A DNA stretch of 64,000 nucleotides, taken from an uncultured Ruminococcus sp. Lineage in GTDB: Bacteria > Bacillota > Clostridia > Oscillospirales > Ruminococcaceae. The notes under the pieces were generated by a model, which saw only the letters and a program-made list of their open reading frames with translations, did no database searches and was not told where the DNA came from. Numbering within the stretch: the stretch's first letter is position 1; every line of letters begins with the position of its first letter. Where the stretch lies: assembly GCA_902780505.1 (NCBI GenBank), contig CACZFN010000010.1, forward strand, positions 86,823 through 150,822, given 5' to 3'. A program made the position numbers and the translations under genes. Positions 50,954 through 60,128 of the stretch are shown in pieces.

Positions 50954-51619
50954 ATGAACAGTGAAATCAAAAACAAAATCGAAAAGCTTAGTGTACCGGA
51001 GTTTGTGAGCAATTACTTTTACTTTGAGAATCTTGCTTTTAATGGTATGCTGTATGCGGGAGTTCTTGAGGAATATAACGGCTATAAGAGCGTTATAAAA
51101 AACGTTGATGACGCCGTAATGTTCCTCGAAAACAACACCTGTGCAAATTTCGATATGACAACGTTTGAATTCAACGGCGGAAAGACCGTTGCCGAATACA
51201 AAAAGGCAAAGGAGATGTACTCTGCTCTTACCTGTGACGGCAACAGGGAGTTCAGAGAATTCCTTGACGCAGAGGCTATGCCCGATATGCAGACAATTGA
51301 TATAGGCAATAATAAAATCCTCTATCTGCCCGATTATGAGAGTGACAGAGAACTGACACAGAACATCGTTGAGACTAAGGGCAACGAGTATCTGCTTGCT
51401 GTACGCAACGAGGATACACTCTCCTCTCTTGATAATTATTCTATGAAGGATATGCTCGAAGCGGCGGATGAAGTAAAACTGATCATGAGATCCCTTGAAG
51501 TTAAAAACCCGAGAATGCCTGTTATCGGCTTTCTTCCCAATGAGAAGATATATATTATCAATCAGAAGGAAATCGACGAGATTGAAAAGAGAATAATCAA
51601 GGAGCAGGAATCCATATAA
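50954..51619 (+). CDS. Hypothetical acidic soluble protein
   Basis: A 221-residue acidic protein without signal peptide, membrane segment or motif that I recognise. Features that can be seen are EFVSNYFYFENLAFNGMLYA at the start, a Lys/Glu-rich C-terminal helix (DEIEKRIIKEQESI) and few cysteines. AAAGGAG precedes the ATG, and TATAAT at 50925-50930 could be its -10. It is likely genuine, being well supported by codon pattern and ribosome site, but its role is unknown. Confidence 0.7.
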   Translation: MNSEIKNKIEKLSVPEFVSNYFYFENLAFNGMLYAGVLEEYNGYKSVIKNVDDAVMFLENNTCANFDMTTFEFNGGKTVAEYKKAKEMYSALTCDGNREFREFLDAEAMPDMQTIDIGNNKILYLPDYESDRELTQNIVETKGNEYLLAVRNEDTLSSLDNYSMKDMLEAADEVKLIMRSLEVKNPRMPVIGFLPNEKIYIINQKEIDEIEKRIIKEQESI

Positions 51620-51698
51620 GAAAAGGATCACCGATAAAAGCTAAGAAATAGAGTAAAGGTTATAAAAGCGATCAAACAAATGAAAGGCAGTGATAAAT

Positions 51699-52592
51699 AT
51701 GGGTTTATTTAAGAAAAAGCCCAAACAGGCAAAACCGACGTATGATGAACTCATCAAAACGTCGATTATGCCGCCTTATGAATATGTCCCAGAAGACCAT
51801 CTGTGGGCATTCCTTGAAGCATATAATATTGAACTGACCAGAGTAAAGAACGGTGAATACACCGTCACTCTTGCAGACGGTCAGTCTGTTGAGGTGTCTA
51901 ATACAACTGAAATGGTACAGGCTATGAAACCTGTTATTGATGAAAAAGTGTTGAAAATGCTTGATATATATGATAAAAATGACGTTACACTGGAATTTTG
52001 CCTTAAAGACAGAATGGCTCTTTATGGCAGAACAGAAAAATATCTGAATCAAGAAGATATAGCTGATAGAAACAAACTTTTCGATATAGGCTTACTTTTC
52101 TACGAATTTGCAGACCTGTTCGTAAACAAAGCAAACGGTATCAATCTTGATGAATTTTATCAGAGCAAATACGAAGTTCCCTCTTTGTTCGAGGAACTAA
52201 ACGTTCTTGAGAACGATGAGGTCTTCTGCTTATACAATTTTAACGACAATCCCGATGAAATGGTCGAATTCTACACTCATAAGGGCGAAGATTTAGAGGG
52301 TAAGTCCACTACCGAGTATTCACTCTCCCTTAATCATACATATCACAGATTTCCAGAGGATAAATGGAGATTTTGTATGGTGGGGAGTATTGACGGTGTA
52401 AGCATTGAGAATGTTGAAGCCGAGCTGGAACATCTAAAGGACGACAAGACATTTGTAAAAAACCCTTATTACAAAGGGGATTTCAACGGCAGGTATCCTA
52501 TTTCGGAACTCAAGGAATGGATAAAGACCTGCAACTATGAGAAAGCTATGAAAGAAACAGCCAAAAAGATGATGAAGAGATTTGGAAAATAA
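51699..52592 (+). CDS. Hypothetical soluble protein
   Basis: A 297-residue protein starting MGLFKKKPKQAKPTYDELI; the ATG at 51699 is favoured over GTG 51690 because AAAGGCAG sits upstream. The body is acidic and mixed alpha/beta (VTLADGQSVEVSNTTEM; DEVFCLYNFNDNPDEMVEFY; ENVEAELEHLKDDKTFVKN). The short basic N-terminus is shared in style with the hypothetical at 39527 (MFGLFKRNRTPKSEL), but I see no further similarity. No family recognised. Genes downstream of it are broken. Confidence 0.7.
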   Translation: MGLFKKKPKQAKPTYDELIKTSIMPPYEYVPEDHLWAFLEAYNIELTRVKNGEYTVTLADGQSVEVSNTTEMVQAMKPVIDEKVLKMLDIYDKNDVTLEFCLKDRMALYGRTEKYLNQEDIADRNKLFDIGLLFYEFADLFVNKANGINLDEFYQSKYEVPSLFEELNVLENDEVFCLYNFNDNPDEMVEFYTHKGEDLEGKSTTEYSLSLNHTYHRFPEDKWRFCMVGSIDGVSIENVEAELEHLKDDKTFVKNPYYKGDFNGRYPISELKEWIKTCNYEKAMKETAKKMMKRFGK

Positions 52593-52606
52593 AAGGGGAG
52601 TTATTT

Positions 52607-52630
52607 ATGGACTGCACCGTACATATGTGA
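52607..52630 (+). pseudogene. Seven-codon stub with a strong ribosome site
   Basis: AAAAGGGGAG precedes ATG 52607, but the frame stops after MDCTVHM. A good ribosome site with no gene behind it suggests a start left after deletion. Confidence 0.35.
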
Positions 52631-52670
52631 GTTTTAAGCTTTAGCCAGGGTTGTAAAGGAGAATGGTTTT

Positions 52671-52805
52671 ATGAAAAACAATATGAAAACATCTGTTATG
52701 TTTATGGCAGCTGTAATGGCTCTGACAATGACTGGCTGCGGCAAAGCTGACAGTCCGGAATCAGCTTCACGAGGTTCACGCTTGGTATTTGGTTTTTTGC
52801 AGTAA
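52671..52805 (+). pseudogene. Truncated lipoprotein precursor
   Basis: AAAGGAG (52656-52662) precedes an ATG that encodes a lipoprotein signal peptide with lipobox (MALTMTGC, Cys near residue 23) and then only 20 residues (ending LVFGFLQ) before a stop. The signal peptide is normal while the mature part is too short and unlike a domain, so this is probably the front of a deleted lipoprotein gene; a tiny working lipoprotein cannot be excluded. Confidence 0.5.
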
Positions 52806-52844
52806 AGCAGATATTTCATAATCAAAGAAAGGAACAGATAGTCT

Positions 52845-53036
52845 ATGAAGAAATTCAGAGCGGCGAGGGACATTCCTTCGTCGCTCTTGCTTGTTTTGCG
52901 GTCGGATATGTACCTCGTGGTTTATTGTTCGTCATTAGCGGTTTCCACTGATGTTTTAGGCTGGCTGAATAAAACAAACAGCGGTCCGAAGCACCTTGAT
53001 GATATCAACATCAGGGTGCTTTTTCTATGCAAATGA
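52845..53036 (+). CDS. Doubtful small ORF
   Basis: A 63-codon frame with a ribosome site (AAAGGAAC) before the ATG: MKKFRAARDIPSSLLLVLRS and a mixed tail. A terminator hairpin (52990-53024) lies inside its 3' end, which argues against a complete gene. Part of the decayed zone between 52.6 and 53.0 kb. Confidence 0.25.
   Translation: MKKFRAARDIPSSLLLVLRSDMYLVVYCSSLAVSTDVLGWLNKTNSGPKHLDDINIRVLFLCK
52990..53024 (+). terminator. Rho-independent terminator
   Basis: AGCACCTTGATG (52990-53001) pairs with CATCAGGGTGCT (53009-53020), followed by TTTT. It probably terminated the lost gene of this zone. Confidence 0.75.
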
Positions 53037-53042
53037 TATTGC

Positions 53043-53075
53043 GGCACCCCCGCACAAAGCAGGTATGCCGCAAGC
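53043..53075 (-). terminator. Hairpin after the ECF sigma gene
   Basis: On the minus strand GCGGCATACC pairs partly with GGTGCCGC. A similar hairpin with GCCGCAAGCTGT is found after glpK (54760-54797), so the two genes carry related 3' ends. Confidence 0.45.
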
Positions 53076-53077
53076 TG

Positions 53078-54613
53078 TTACTTATTCAGATACATCACCG
53101 TTGTTCCGGACATACCATTCTTCATTGGCAGAAGCCAGCTGCTTTCGCAAAGGTTCTGTATGATCTGCTCGATCTCACGGGAACAAAGCAGCATGGGCAT
53201 TTTGCTCACATACTCCGCAAGGTGCTGAGGGGTGTGGTCAATGAGTATCTTTTTTATGCTGTCGGTGCGTATGATAAGGCTCTTGCAGATCTCATCGCAG
53301 ATATCCCCGATCATGCCGTTTATTTCATCTCCCTGTTCCTTGGTAAGACAAGGGAAATTGGGCTTTATTCCGTCCTCGGTCTTTACGGCAAGCCCCAGCT
53401 CCAGAAGCTCAGAGCAGACCAGCTTTTCGTTTTCTGTCTGCGGCTGACGGGAAAGAAGCGTGCAGAGCATATCCGATCTTGTATCTGTCACCCTCGGGTG
53501 CAGCCTGTCTCCGTTTATAAGCACGTCCCAGAAAAGTATCGTGCCGCCGCCGCCCGATCTTAATGAAGTACCCACGCTGTAAGGATCACTTGTGCTTTTT
53601 TCAACAAAAAAGCGGAAGCATTTCTCTCCGAACACATCTGTCGGGAGATCAAGGGGCATTTCCCCCTGCGCCTTGTCGATATACGCCAGGTGCAATATCA
53701 GCGATGTGAGCATCCATTTGAGCGTATTATCGGGCGCATCACTGCCGTAAAAGCCCAACGCCCTTACATCGCTCATGAAAGCATCTGTCTTAGCTGATAT
53801 GAGGTTTGAAACATCTGCAACGGCTGTCTTGTTAGCTTTTTCTATCTCGGCAAAAATATCATTTGTGATGATCGGCACATTGGTCTGATAAAAACCGTTT
53901 TTCACATTCAGCAGATCATATTCCGTCAGCTTTTTAAGTTCGTCCTCAAGATACGCAGTCGGCACGCCCAGCTGCAAGGCGATCTGCTCCTCGGTCTGCT
54001 TGTCAAAATAGCAGCACATCAGAATATTCTGTGCGAGCTTGTCGTCCGTCCCATAATAGTTATTGGTCGTTCCCCAGAATGCCAGTGACAGTTCAACGGG
54101 ATCATAGCTTAACTTTCCGAAATCTCTTTCCATAACAGTACCCTCCCGGATCTTCTTTCGTGACTGAAAGAGGAGATATTTGACCATACTCTGCGTGATA
54201 CCGAAGTGCTCGGATATCTTCCTCACCGACATTCCGTCAACGTAATATGCCACCATAGCCTTGCGGTAGTTGGAGTTTAAAAGCGACAGTTCCCTTGTGA
54301 TAAGCCTTAGCTGCTCGTTTTCCTGTGCCTGTTCTTCAAGTGCCTCCCAGCTGCCGTCTGATATGGTATCGTCAAGCTCATCAGTTTCACGGCGGCTGCG
54401 GTACCAGCCTTTGAGGATATTATCGGCAGTGCGCCACACAAAGGCATAGAAGGCTTTTTCGTTTGCAAAGTTCTGCTCGCCCTTGCAGCTTATAAGCATT
54501 ATCTCCTGCGCCAGGTCCTCGGCATCGTGGTACGAGCCTGTGCGTGAAAGGCAGTAGCGGAACATTGATTTTGACATCATTTCTATCTGCTCGCGGTATT
54601 CATAAGCTGTCAA
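53078..54613 (-). CDS. ECF sigma factor with a long C-terminal extension
   Basis: A 511-residue protein if translation starts at TTG 54613, which follows GGAGGTGA by 5 bases; ATG 54628 lacks a ribosome site. Sigma-70 region 2 (about 10-80: GSYHDAEDLAQEIMLISCKG, AFYAFVWRTADNIL) and region 4 (about 105-160: VAYYVDGMSVRKISEHFGI, VKYLLFQSRKKIREG) are complete. About 340 further residues follow, several times longer than the sigma part, beginning with a winged-helix-like segment (EEQIALQLGVPTAYLEDELK). No anti-sigma gene is adjacent. The extension may hold the regulator or a sensor in the same chain. Confidence 0.85.
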   Translation of the reverse strand: MTAYEYREQIEMMSKSMFRYCLSRTGSYHDAEDLAQEIMLISCKGEQNFANEKAFYAFVWRTADNILKGWYRSRRETDELDDTISDGSWEALEEQAQENEQLRLITRELSLLNSNYRKAMVAYYVDGMSVRKISEHFGITQSMVKYLLFQSRKKIREGTVMERDFGKLSYDPVELSLAFWGTTNNYYGTDDKLAQNILMCCYFDKQTEEQIALQLGVPTAYLEDELKKLTEYDLLNVKNGFYQTNVPIITNDIFAEIEKANKTAVADVSNLISAKTDAFMSDVRALGFYGSDAPDNTLKWMLTSLILHLAYIDKAQGEMPLDLPTDVFGEKCFRFFVEKSTSDPYSVGTSLRSGGGGTILFWDVLINGDRLHPRVTDTRSDMLCTLLSRQPQTENEKLVCSELLELGLAVKTEDGIKPNFPCLTKEQGDEINGMIGDICDEICKSLIIRTDSIKKILIDHTPQHLAEYVSKMPMLLCSREIEQIIQNLCESSWLLPMKNGMSGTTVMYLNK

Positions 54614-54724
54614 ATCGTTCACCTCCATCAAAGTTTCTCAGAAGCTTCTGTCTGTATAATGCAGGAATGGGGAGTTGGTTAGGGGTGCCGGAAGATCTTT
54701 TTTTGAAAAATCAATTCTGAAATA

Positions 54725-54753
54725 ATTATATCTGATATTTTGAGGTCTGGCAA
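54725..54753 (-). promoter_or_regulatory. Minus-strand promoter of the ECF sigma gene
   Basis: TTGCCA (54753-54748), 17-base spacer, TATAAT (54730-54725) on the minus strand, giving a leader of about 105 bases. Confidence 0.65.
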
Positions 54754-54800
54754 TAAGAATGCGGCATACCCACATATGGCAGGCACGCCGCAAGCTGTCT

Positions 54801-56282
54801 TTATTTCACGCTTCTTGCTCTTTCTACGGCTTTTGCCCAGCCGTTCAAGAGTTCTTTTCTTCTGCTTTCTTCCATAGACGGGGTGAATATCTCAAACTTA
54901 CCGCCGAGCCTTGTTATTTCGGATATATCCTTATAGTATCCGCATCCGAGCCCTGCAAGCATAAATGCGCCCGTTGCAGTGGATTCTACATTATAAGGTC
55001 TTACAACTGTTCTTGCAAGCACATCAGCCTGAAACTGCATAAGAAAATCGTTTGATGACGCACCGCCGTCTGCTTTTATGGTTTTAAGTGTGCCGACATC
55101 TTTTTCCATAGCATCAAGTACATCGCAGGTCTGGTAAGCTATGGCTTCAAGCGCGGCGCGTATTATATGCTTTCTTGATGCCCCGCGTGTAAGCCCTGTT
55201 ATGATGCCCCGGGCGTCGCTGTCCCAGTACGGTGCGCCAAGCCCTACAAATGCAGGTACTATATAAACGCCGTTTGTGTCCTCGGCTGATGCTGCTATCT
55301 CGGCAGTTTCGGCGGCAGTATTTATCATTTCAAGTTCATCTCTGAGCCATTTGATCACTGCACCCGCTATGAATACCGAGCCTTCAAGAGCATAGGTCAC
55401 TTTACCGTCTATACCCCATGCGATAGTTGAGAGAAGCCCGCTTGATGACCTGATAACTTCACTTCCTGTATTTATAAGCAGGAAACCGCCTGTGCCGTAG
55501 GTGTTCTTGACATCTCCGCGTTCTGTGCAGCACTGGCCGAACAGTGCTGCCTGCTGGTCGCCCGCGCAGCCTGATATTACTATAGAGCCGCCGAAGAACT
55601 CCGGCGCTGTTTCACATATATACCCCGAAGAATCAACTACCTCCGGCATCATTGAAGCGGGTATGCCCAGAAGCCCTAATATCTCGCTGTCCCATTCAAG
55701 TGTGTTTATATTAAAAAGCATCGTCCTTGAAGCGTTTGAATAGTCAGTAACGTGTGCCTTGCCGCCTGAAAGCTTCCACATAAGCCAGCAGTCTACTGTC
55801 CCGAAAAGCAGGTCGCCGCTTTGAGCCTTTTCCCTTGCACCCTCAACGTTATCAAGTATCCACCTTAGTTTGGTTGCGGAAAAGTACGGATCGATAAGCA
55901 GACCTGTCTTATCCCTGAAAAACTGTGTAAGTCCCTGATTTTTGAGGTTTGCGCAGAAATCAGCTGTTCTTCTGCACTGCCACACTATGGCGTTGTAAAC
56001 AGGCTTACCCGTATTTTTATCCCAGACTATAGTGGTCTCACGCTGATTTGTAATACCTATTGCCGCAATATCGGCAGCGGTAAGCCCTGCCTTTTCAAGT
56101 GCGTGCCTGCATACTTCAAGCTGTGAAGAAAATATCTCCTCAGCGTCATGCTCTACATAGCCGTCACCTGTATAATACTGCGTGAATTCCTTCTGTGCAA
56201 TGGCGACAATGCTGCCGCCCTTGTCAAATATAACTGCCCGTGAAGATGTTGTGCCCTGATCTATTGACATTATATATTTCAT
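54801..56282 (-). CDS. glpK: Glycerol kinase
   Basis: Phosphorylates glycerol to glycerol-3-phosphate with ATP. The 493-residue FGGY kinase has the phosphate-1 motif [44 protein letters not shown] (phosphate 2), and the signature [27 protein letters not shown] sits just before ATG 56282. It starts 10 bases after the LCP gene, so the two are co-transcribed although their functions differ. No glpF or glpD is nearby. Confidence 0.96.
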   Translation of the reverse strand: MKYIMSIDQGTTSSRAVIFDKGGSIVAIAQKEFTQYYTGDGYVEHDAEEIFSSQLEVCRHALEKAGLTAADIAAIGITNQRETTIVWDKNTGKPVYNAIVWQCRRTADFCANLKNQGLTQFFRDKTGLLIDPYFSATKLRWILDNVEGAREKAQSGDLLFGTVDCWLMWKLSGGKAHVTDYSNASRTMLFNINTLEWDSEILGLLGIPASMMPEVVDSSGYICETAPEFFGGSIVISGCAGDQQAALFGQCCTERGDVKNTYGTGGFLLINTGSEVIRSSSGLLSTIAWGIDGKVTYALEGSVFIAGAVIKWLRDELEMINTAAETAEIAASAEDTNGVYIVPAFVGLGAPYWDSDARGIITGLTRGASRKHIIRAALEAIAYQTCDVLDAMEKDVGTLKTIKADGGASSNDFLMQFQADVLARTVVRPYNVESTATGAFMLAGLGCGYYKDISEITRLGGKFEIFTPSMEESRRKELLNGWAKAVERARSVK

Positions 56283-56292
56283 AGTATTCTCC

Positions 56293-57561
56293 TTAACCAT
56301 AAATGCTGCTTCTGAGCTTTTCCTTTGCGGCATCAAAGTCTATATCAAGTGTTGAACCTACGTCGTGGTCACCGTAGGTATACTTACCGTCCTCGGGTAT
56401 TCTCTGCGATACCACATCATACCCCATAATGAACGGCACGCGGTATGACAGCCTGTAAAGTTCGGTTTGTGTGTAGTTAGTGGTCAGTGCGGAAAGTGAT
56501 GTTTCCATAAAGCGGTCAAGTTCTATCGGGCTTAACGTCTTTGCCTTTTCTATTATTTTGGTTATGACAGTTCTCTGGCGCTCGGTACGTTCAAAATCAG
56601 CGTTGCCGACATATCTGAGCCTTGCATAGGCAAGTGCCTGGTTGCCGTTTACCAAAAGCCCATTGCCGCCGCTTTCAAGGAAGTCGGTGCCCTGCTTGTT
56701 TTCAAATATCTTGTTCTGCTCTGCCATAGGCGCACGCATGCCTTCTGCTTCTTCGTCGGAAATATCAAGTTCTATACCGCCCACGGCATCAACTATCTTT
56801 GCGAAGGAAAAGAAATCAACATAGAAATACTTGTCCACCGATATATCGAAATTATACTCTATCGTGTCAAGGAGAAGTTCAGCCCCGCCGTAGACATTTG
56901 CGGCATTGAGCTTGCCTTTGTCGTCTGTCCCGTCGCCGTCGTTGTCAAGGTTCGGGAAGGTAACATAGCAGTCACGCATAAATGAAGTCATAGTAGTCCT
57001 GTTATGCGCCTTGTCGATAGAAAGCAGTATCATAGAGTCTGTACGCCCGCGTTCTTCCATACTTCGTGAATCCGAACCTATAAGAAGAATGTTAAGAACC
57101 TCGTCGCTTTCCATAGAGCCATCGGTATACCCGCGCTGACCTGTAGATACGGTATTGATATCGCCTATGTAGCGCCATATAAGCAGCTGCAAAAGCACAA
57201 ATACCACAAGCAGCAGAAGTATTAGTATTATAAAAAACTTCTTTACGGGGCTTGTTTTCTTTTTCTTCTTTTTATTCTTATCCTCTTTATGCGAGCCGAA
57301 GTTCTGCCCGACATTACGTTTTCGCTCGTAGGTGCTTGCACTTTTTCTTTGCTGTGTGCTTTTCTTTTTCGGGGGAACATACTGCGGCTGTTCGTCGGTA
57401 TCTTCGTCGAAGTCTTCGTCGTAATCGTCATCTTCGTCATACCCCGAAGCGTTTGAAAGTTCGTTATACCTCTGAAGCTGTCGCCTGTATGCTTCCTCGT
57501 AATCTATCCTGTTGCCCGAAACATCATCATAGATGTCGTCATCATAAATATCCTTTTTCAT
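56293..57561 (-). CDS. LytR-CpsA-Psr (LCP) family cell-wall ligase
   Basis: LCP enzymes attach teichoic acids or other glycopolymers to peptidoglycan. The 422-residue protein has a long acidic and then basic cytoplasmic tail (1-115, including a [12 protein letters not shown] stretch and KNKKKKKK), a membrane helix ([17 protein letters not shown]) and the extracellular LCP domain: [43 protein letters not shown] and YARLRY. These include the Arg and Asp residues that bind pyrophosphate and metal. The tail is far longer than in most LCP proteins and may be regulated or bind partners. AGGAAA precedes the ATG. Confidence 0.94.
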   Translation of the reverse strand: MKKDIYDDDIYDDVSGNRIDYEEAYRRQLQRYNELSNASGYDEDDDYDEDFDEDTDEQPQYVPPKKKSTQQRKSASTYERKRNVGQNFGSHKEDKNKKKKKKTSPVKKFFIILILLLLVVFVLLQLLIWRYIGDINTVSTGQRGYTDGSMESDEVLNILLIGSDSRSMEERGRTDSMILLSIDKAHNRTTMTSFMRDCYVTFPNLDNDGDGTDDKGKLNAANVYGGAELLLDTIEYNFDISVDKYFYVDFFSFAKIVDAVGGIELDISDEEAEGMRAPMAEQNKIFENKQGTDFLESGGNGLLVNGNQALAYARLRYVGNADFERTERQRTVITKIIEKAKTLSPIELDRFMETSLSALTTNYTQTELYRLSYRVPFIMGYDVVSQRIPEDGKYTYGDHDVGSTLDIDFDAAKEKLRSSIYG

Positions 57562-57622
57562 ATTTTTCCTCTTTTTTTATACAGTCGTTTAATGATATAT
57601 TCACATTTTTATGTATTATTAT

Positions 57623-57790
57623 TATACTATATGGTTAGCCCTTTGACACACAAAGCTCTGACAGCCGTATATCAGCGCTCTTTGCAGGGGGGACAACCCC
57701 CACCCCCGGCTCTGCCTTTACGAAGGGGCGGGGGCTATGGCAAGCTGCTGTCAAAAGCGCGGTGTGTCAAGTATATAACCATATTATATT
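57623..57790. repeat. Second type of inverted-repeat element (about 165 bp)
   Basis: The arm at 57629-57665 (ATATGGTTA, TTGACACAC, CTGACAGC in order) is matched in reverse by 57747-57787 (GCTGTC, GTGTGTCAA, TAACCATAT). Between them is a GC-rich core that itself forms a hairpin (CCCCCACCCCCGGC with GGGGCGGGGG). No gene is encoded; a 75-codon frame through it is not convincing. It fills most of the gap between LCP and prfC. Confidence 0.6.
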
Positions 57791-57865
57791 ATATTTCCCC
57801 GCAAATGTCAATAAAATAACCAAAGTGCCTGCTTAAAATCCTGCTTCTTTGTTAAAATAGGTGTA

Positions 57866-57894
57866 TTGAAAAAAGATGAGAAATAGTGTATAAT
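57866..57894 (+). promoter_or_regulatory. Sigma-A promoter of prfC
   Basis: TTGAAA (57866-57871), 17-base spacer, TATAAT (57889-57894). TTAAGGCAGTAT (57897-57908), directly downstream, resembles a MITE end and lies near the start of the transcript. Confidence 0.75.
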
Positions 57895-57931
57895 ATTTAA
57901 GGCAGTATATAAAGAATTGAGGTATTATATT

Positions 57932-59530
57932 TTGAGTGATCTTAACAGTGAAATAAAAAGAAGGCGCACATTTGCGATAATCTCCCACCCTGATGCGGGT
58001 AAAACCACACTTACCGAAAAGTTCCTGCTTTACGGCGGGGCTATACAGCAGGCGGGTATGGTAAAGGGCAAGAAGAATATGCGCCATGCTGTATCCGACT
58101 GGATGGAAATTGAAAAACAGCGTGGTATTTCGGTAACATCATCTGTTTTGCAGTTTGAGTATGAAAACTTCTGCATAAATATCCTTGATACACCGGGACA
58201 TCAGGATTTTTCGGAGGATACCTACCGTACCCTTATGGCGGCAGATTCGGCAGTAATGGTAATAGATGCTTCCAAGGGTGTAGAAGCGCAGACAAGGAAG
58301 CTTTTCAAGGTATGTGTTATGCGCCATATACCGATATTTACCTTTATAAACAAGATGGACAGGGATTCAAGAAACCCGTTTGACCTTATCGACCAGATAG
58401 AAAACGAGCTTGGCATAAGTACCTGCCCGGTAAACTGGCCGATAGGCTCAGGCAAGGATTTCAAAGGTGTATTTGACAGGTTTGAAAGGCATATTATAAG
58501 CTTTGAATCAAATGGTGCCGCACATCAGGCGGGCGCAAAGATATCAGACCTTTCAGATCCGGCGCTTTCCGAAATACTGGGCGATGAGAACCACAATAAC
58601 CTTATAGATGATATCGAGCTTTTAGACGGCGCAAGTGATGAATTTGACCTTGAAGCCGTTCACAGGGGGCAGCTGTCGCCCGTGTTCTTCGGTTCGGCGC
58701 TTACCAATTTCGGTGTTGAGCCGTTCCTTGAAAGCTTCCTTAAAATGACACCGCCGCCAATGCCGCGTATGTCGTCTGAAGGCGAGGTGGATCCGTTTGA
58801 TGAAAACTTCTCGGCATTCGTTTTCAAGATACAGGCAAATATGAACAAGGCCCACCGCGACAGGCTTACATTTATGCGTATAGTATCGGGTAAGTTTGAT
58901 AAGGATATGGAGGTGCTGCACGTTCAGGGGGATAAAAAGATGCGCCTATCCCAGCCGCAGCAGATAATGGCAGAACAGCGGGAGATAGTTGATACTGCCT
59001 ATGCAGGCGATATAATCGGTGTGTTTGATCCGGGTATATTCTCTATCGGTGACACAGTATGTTCACCTAAGAAGAAGTTTGAATTTGAGGGCATACCTAC
59101 ATTTGCACCCGAACATTTTGAGCGTGTACGCCCCAAGGATACCATGAAAAGAAAGCAGTTTGTAAAGGGTGCTGAGCAGATAGCGCAGGAGGGTGCTATA
59201 CAGATCTTCCACGAGCCTATGATGGGTATGGAGGAGGTCATAGTCGGCGTTGTCGGCGTGCTTCAGTTTGATGTGTTCCAGTACAGAATGAAAAACGAAT
59301 ACAATGTTGACCTTGTGATAGAGGGCTTGCCGTATTCATACATCAGGTGGATAGACAAGATGAATGTTTTGGAAGTAAAGGATCTGAAGATAAGTTCCGA
59401 CACAAAGATAGTACAGGATTTCAGGGGCAATTATCTTTTGCTGTTTTCAAGCGAGTGGAATATCCGCTGGGCGCTTGAAAGAAACGAAGGGCTTGAACTT
59501 TCTGAGTTCAACAGGGGAGAATTGCAGTAA
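57932..59530 (+). CDS. prfC: Peptide chain release factor 3
   Basis: A translational GTPase that recycles release factors 1 and 2. The start is TTG 57932 behind GAGGT, giving MSDLNSEIKRRRTFAIISHP. G motifs: SHPDAGKTTL (G1), ISVTSSV (G2), DTPGHQDFSED (G3) and INKMDRD (G4). The RF3-specific GKDFKGVFDR and the C-terminal VVGVLQFDVFQYRMKNEY are present. The 532-residue length is normal. The rpiB gene follows after 27 bases. Confidence 0.96.
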   Translation: MSDLNSEIKRRRTFAIISHPDAGKTTLTEKFLLYGGAIQQAGMVKGKKNMRHAVSDWMEIEKQRGISVTSSVLQFEYENFCINILDTPGHQDFSEDTYRTLMAADSAVMVIDASKGVEAQTRKLFKVCVMRHIPIFTFINKMDRDSRNPFDLIDQIENELGISTCPVNWPIGSGKDFKGVFDRFERHIISFESNGAAHQAGAKISDLSDPALSEILGDENHNNLIDDIELLDGASDEFDLEAVHRGQLSPVFFGSALTNFGVEPFLESFLKMTPPPMPRMSSEGEVDPFDENFSAFVFKIQANMNKAHRDRLTFMRIVSGKFDKDMEVLHVQGDKKMRLSQPQQIMAEQREIVDTAYAGDIIGVFDPGIFSIGDTVCSPKKKFEFEGIPTFAPEHFERVRPKDTMKRKQFVKGAEQIAQEGAIQIFHEPMMGMEEVIVGVVGVLQFDVFQYRMKNEYNVDLVIEGLPYSYIRWIDKMNVLEVKDLKISSDTKIVQDFRGNYLLLFSSEWNIRWALERNEGLELSEFNRGELQ

Positions 59531-59557
59531 TATATCAATAGAAAAAGGTGAGATGAT

Positions 59558-59995
59558 ATGAAAATTATAATCGGTAATGACCATGCTGCGCCTGCACTGA
59601 AGGCATCAGTATGTGAGCACCTGAAGGAAAAAGGAATAGAGTTTGAAGATATGGGTGTCGGGCAGGGTGAAAAGTGCGATTACCCCGATAAGGCAAAGGA
59701 AGTATGCGAAAAGTATCTTTCCGGCGGGTATGATGCGGCAATTCTTATCTGCGGCACAGGCGTCGGAATGTCAATAGCTGCCAACAAGATAAAGGGCATA
59801 CGTGCAGCTTGCTGCTCGGACGTTTTTTCGGCACGCTTCACAAGGCTTCATAATGATGCAAATGTCCTGTGCTTCGGTGAACGTGTGGTAGGTGCAGGGC
59901 TTGCAAACGAGCTTGTCGACGCTTTTCTCGCAGCACCGTTTGAGGGCGGCAGGCATCAGGTAAGGGTGGATAAAATAAAAGCCCTTGAAGAATAA
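59558..59995 (+). CDS. rpiB: Ribose-5-phosphate isomerase B / RpiB-LacA family
   Basis: Interconverts ribose-5-phosphate and ribulose-5-phosphate. The 145-residue protein opens IIIGNDHAAPALK (family 'GsDHaG' motif with Asn and Ala changes), followed by CDYPDKAKEV and the active-site loop ILICGTGVGMSIAANKIKGI with the catalytic Cys. HNDANVLCFGERVVG and EGGRHQVRVDKI match RpiB. AAAAGGTGAG precedes the ATG. The gene probably shares the prfC transcript and ends at a strong terminator. Confidence 0.94.
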   Translation: MKIIIGNDHAAPALKASVCEHLKEKGIEFEDMGVGQGEKCDYPDKAKEVCEKYLSGGYDAAILICGTGVGMSIAANKIKGIRAACCSDVFSARFTRLHNDANVLCFGERVVGAGLANELVDAFLAAPFEGGRHQVRVDKIKALEE

Positions 59996-60002
59996 CAGCT
60001 TT

Positions 60003-60033
60003 CGGCAGTGTATGATGCACTGCCGATTTTTTT
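60003..60033 (+). terminator. Rho-independent terminator
   Basis: CGGCAGTG (60003-60010) pairs with CACTGCCG (60018-60025), followed by ATTTTTTT. Confidence 0.9.
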
Positions 60034-60128
60034 GTAAAACGTGAGTGAAATACAAAGGCACTTACGTATATATAATTGAAGCGGAAAACTTTCATGAAAG
60101 AAACAAATGCTTTAAAGGCGGTGATGAT

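Noticed and set aside
57592-57819. 75-codon frame in the LCP-prfC gap
   Set aside because: It runs through both arms of the inverted-repeat element, has no ribosome site and has an unlikely composition.
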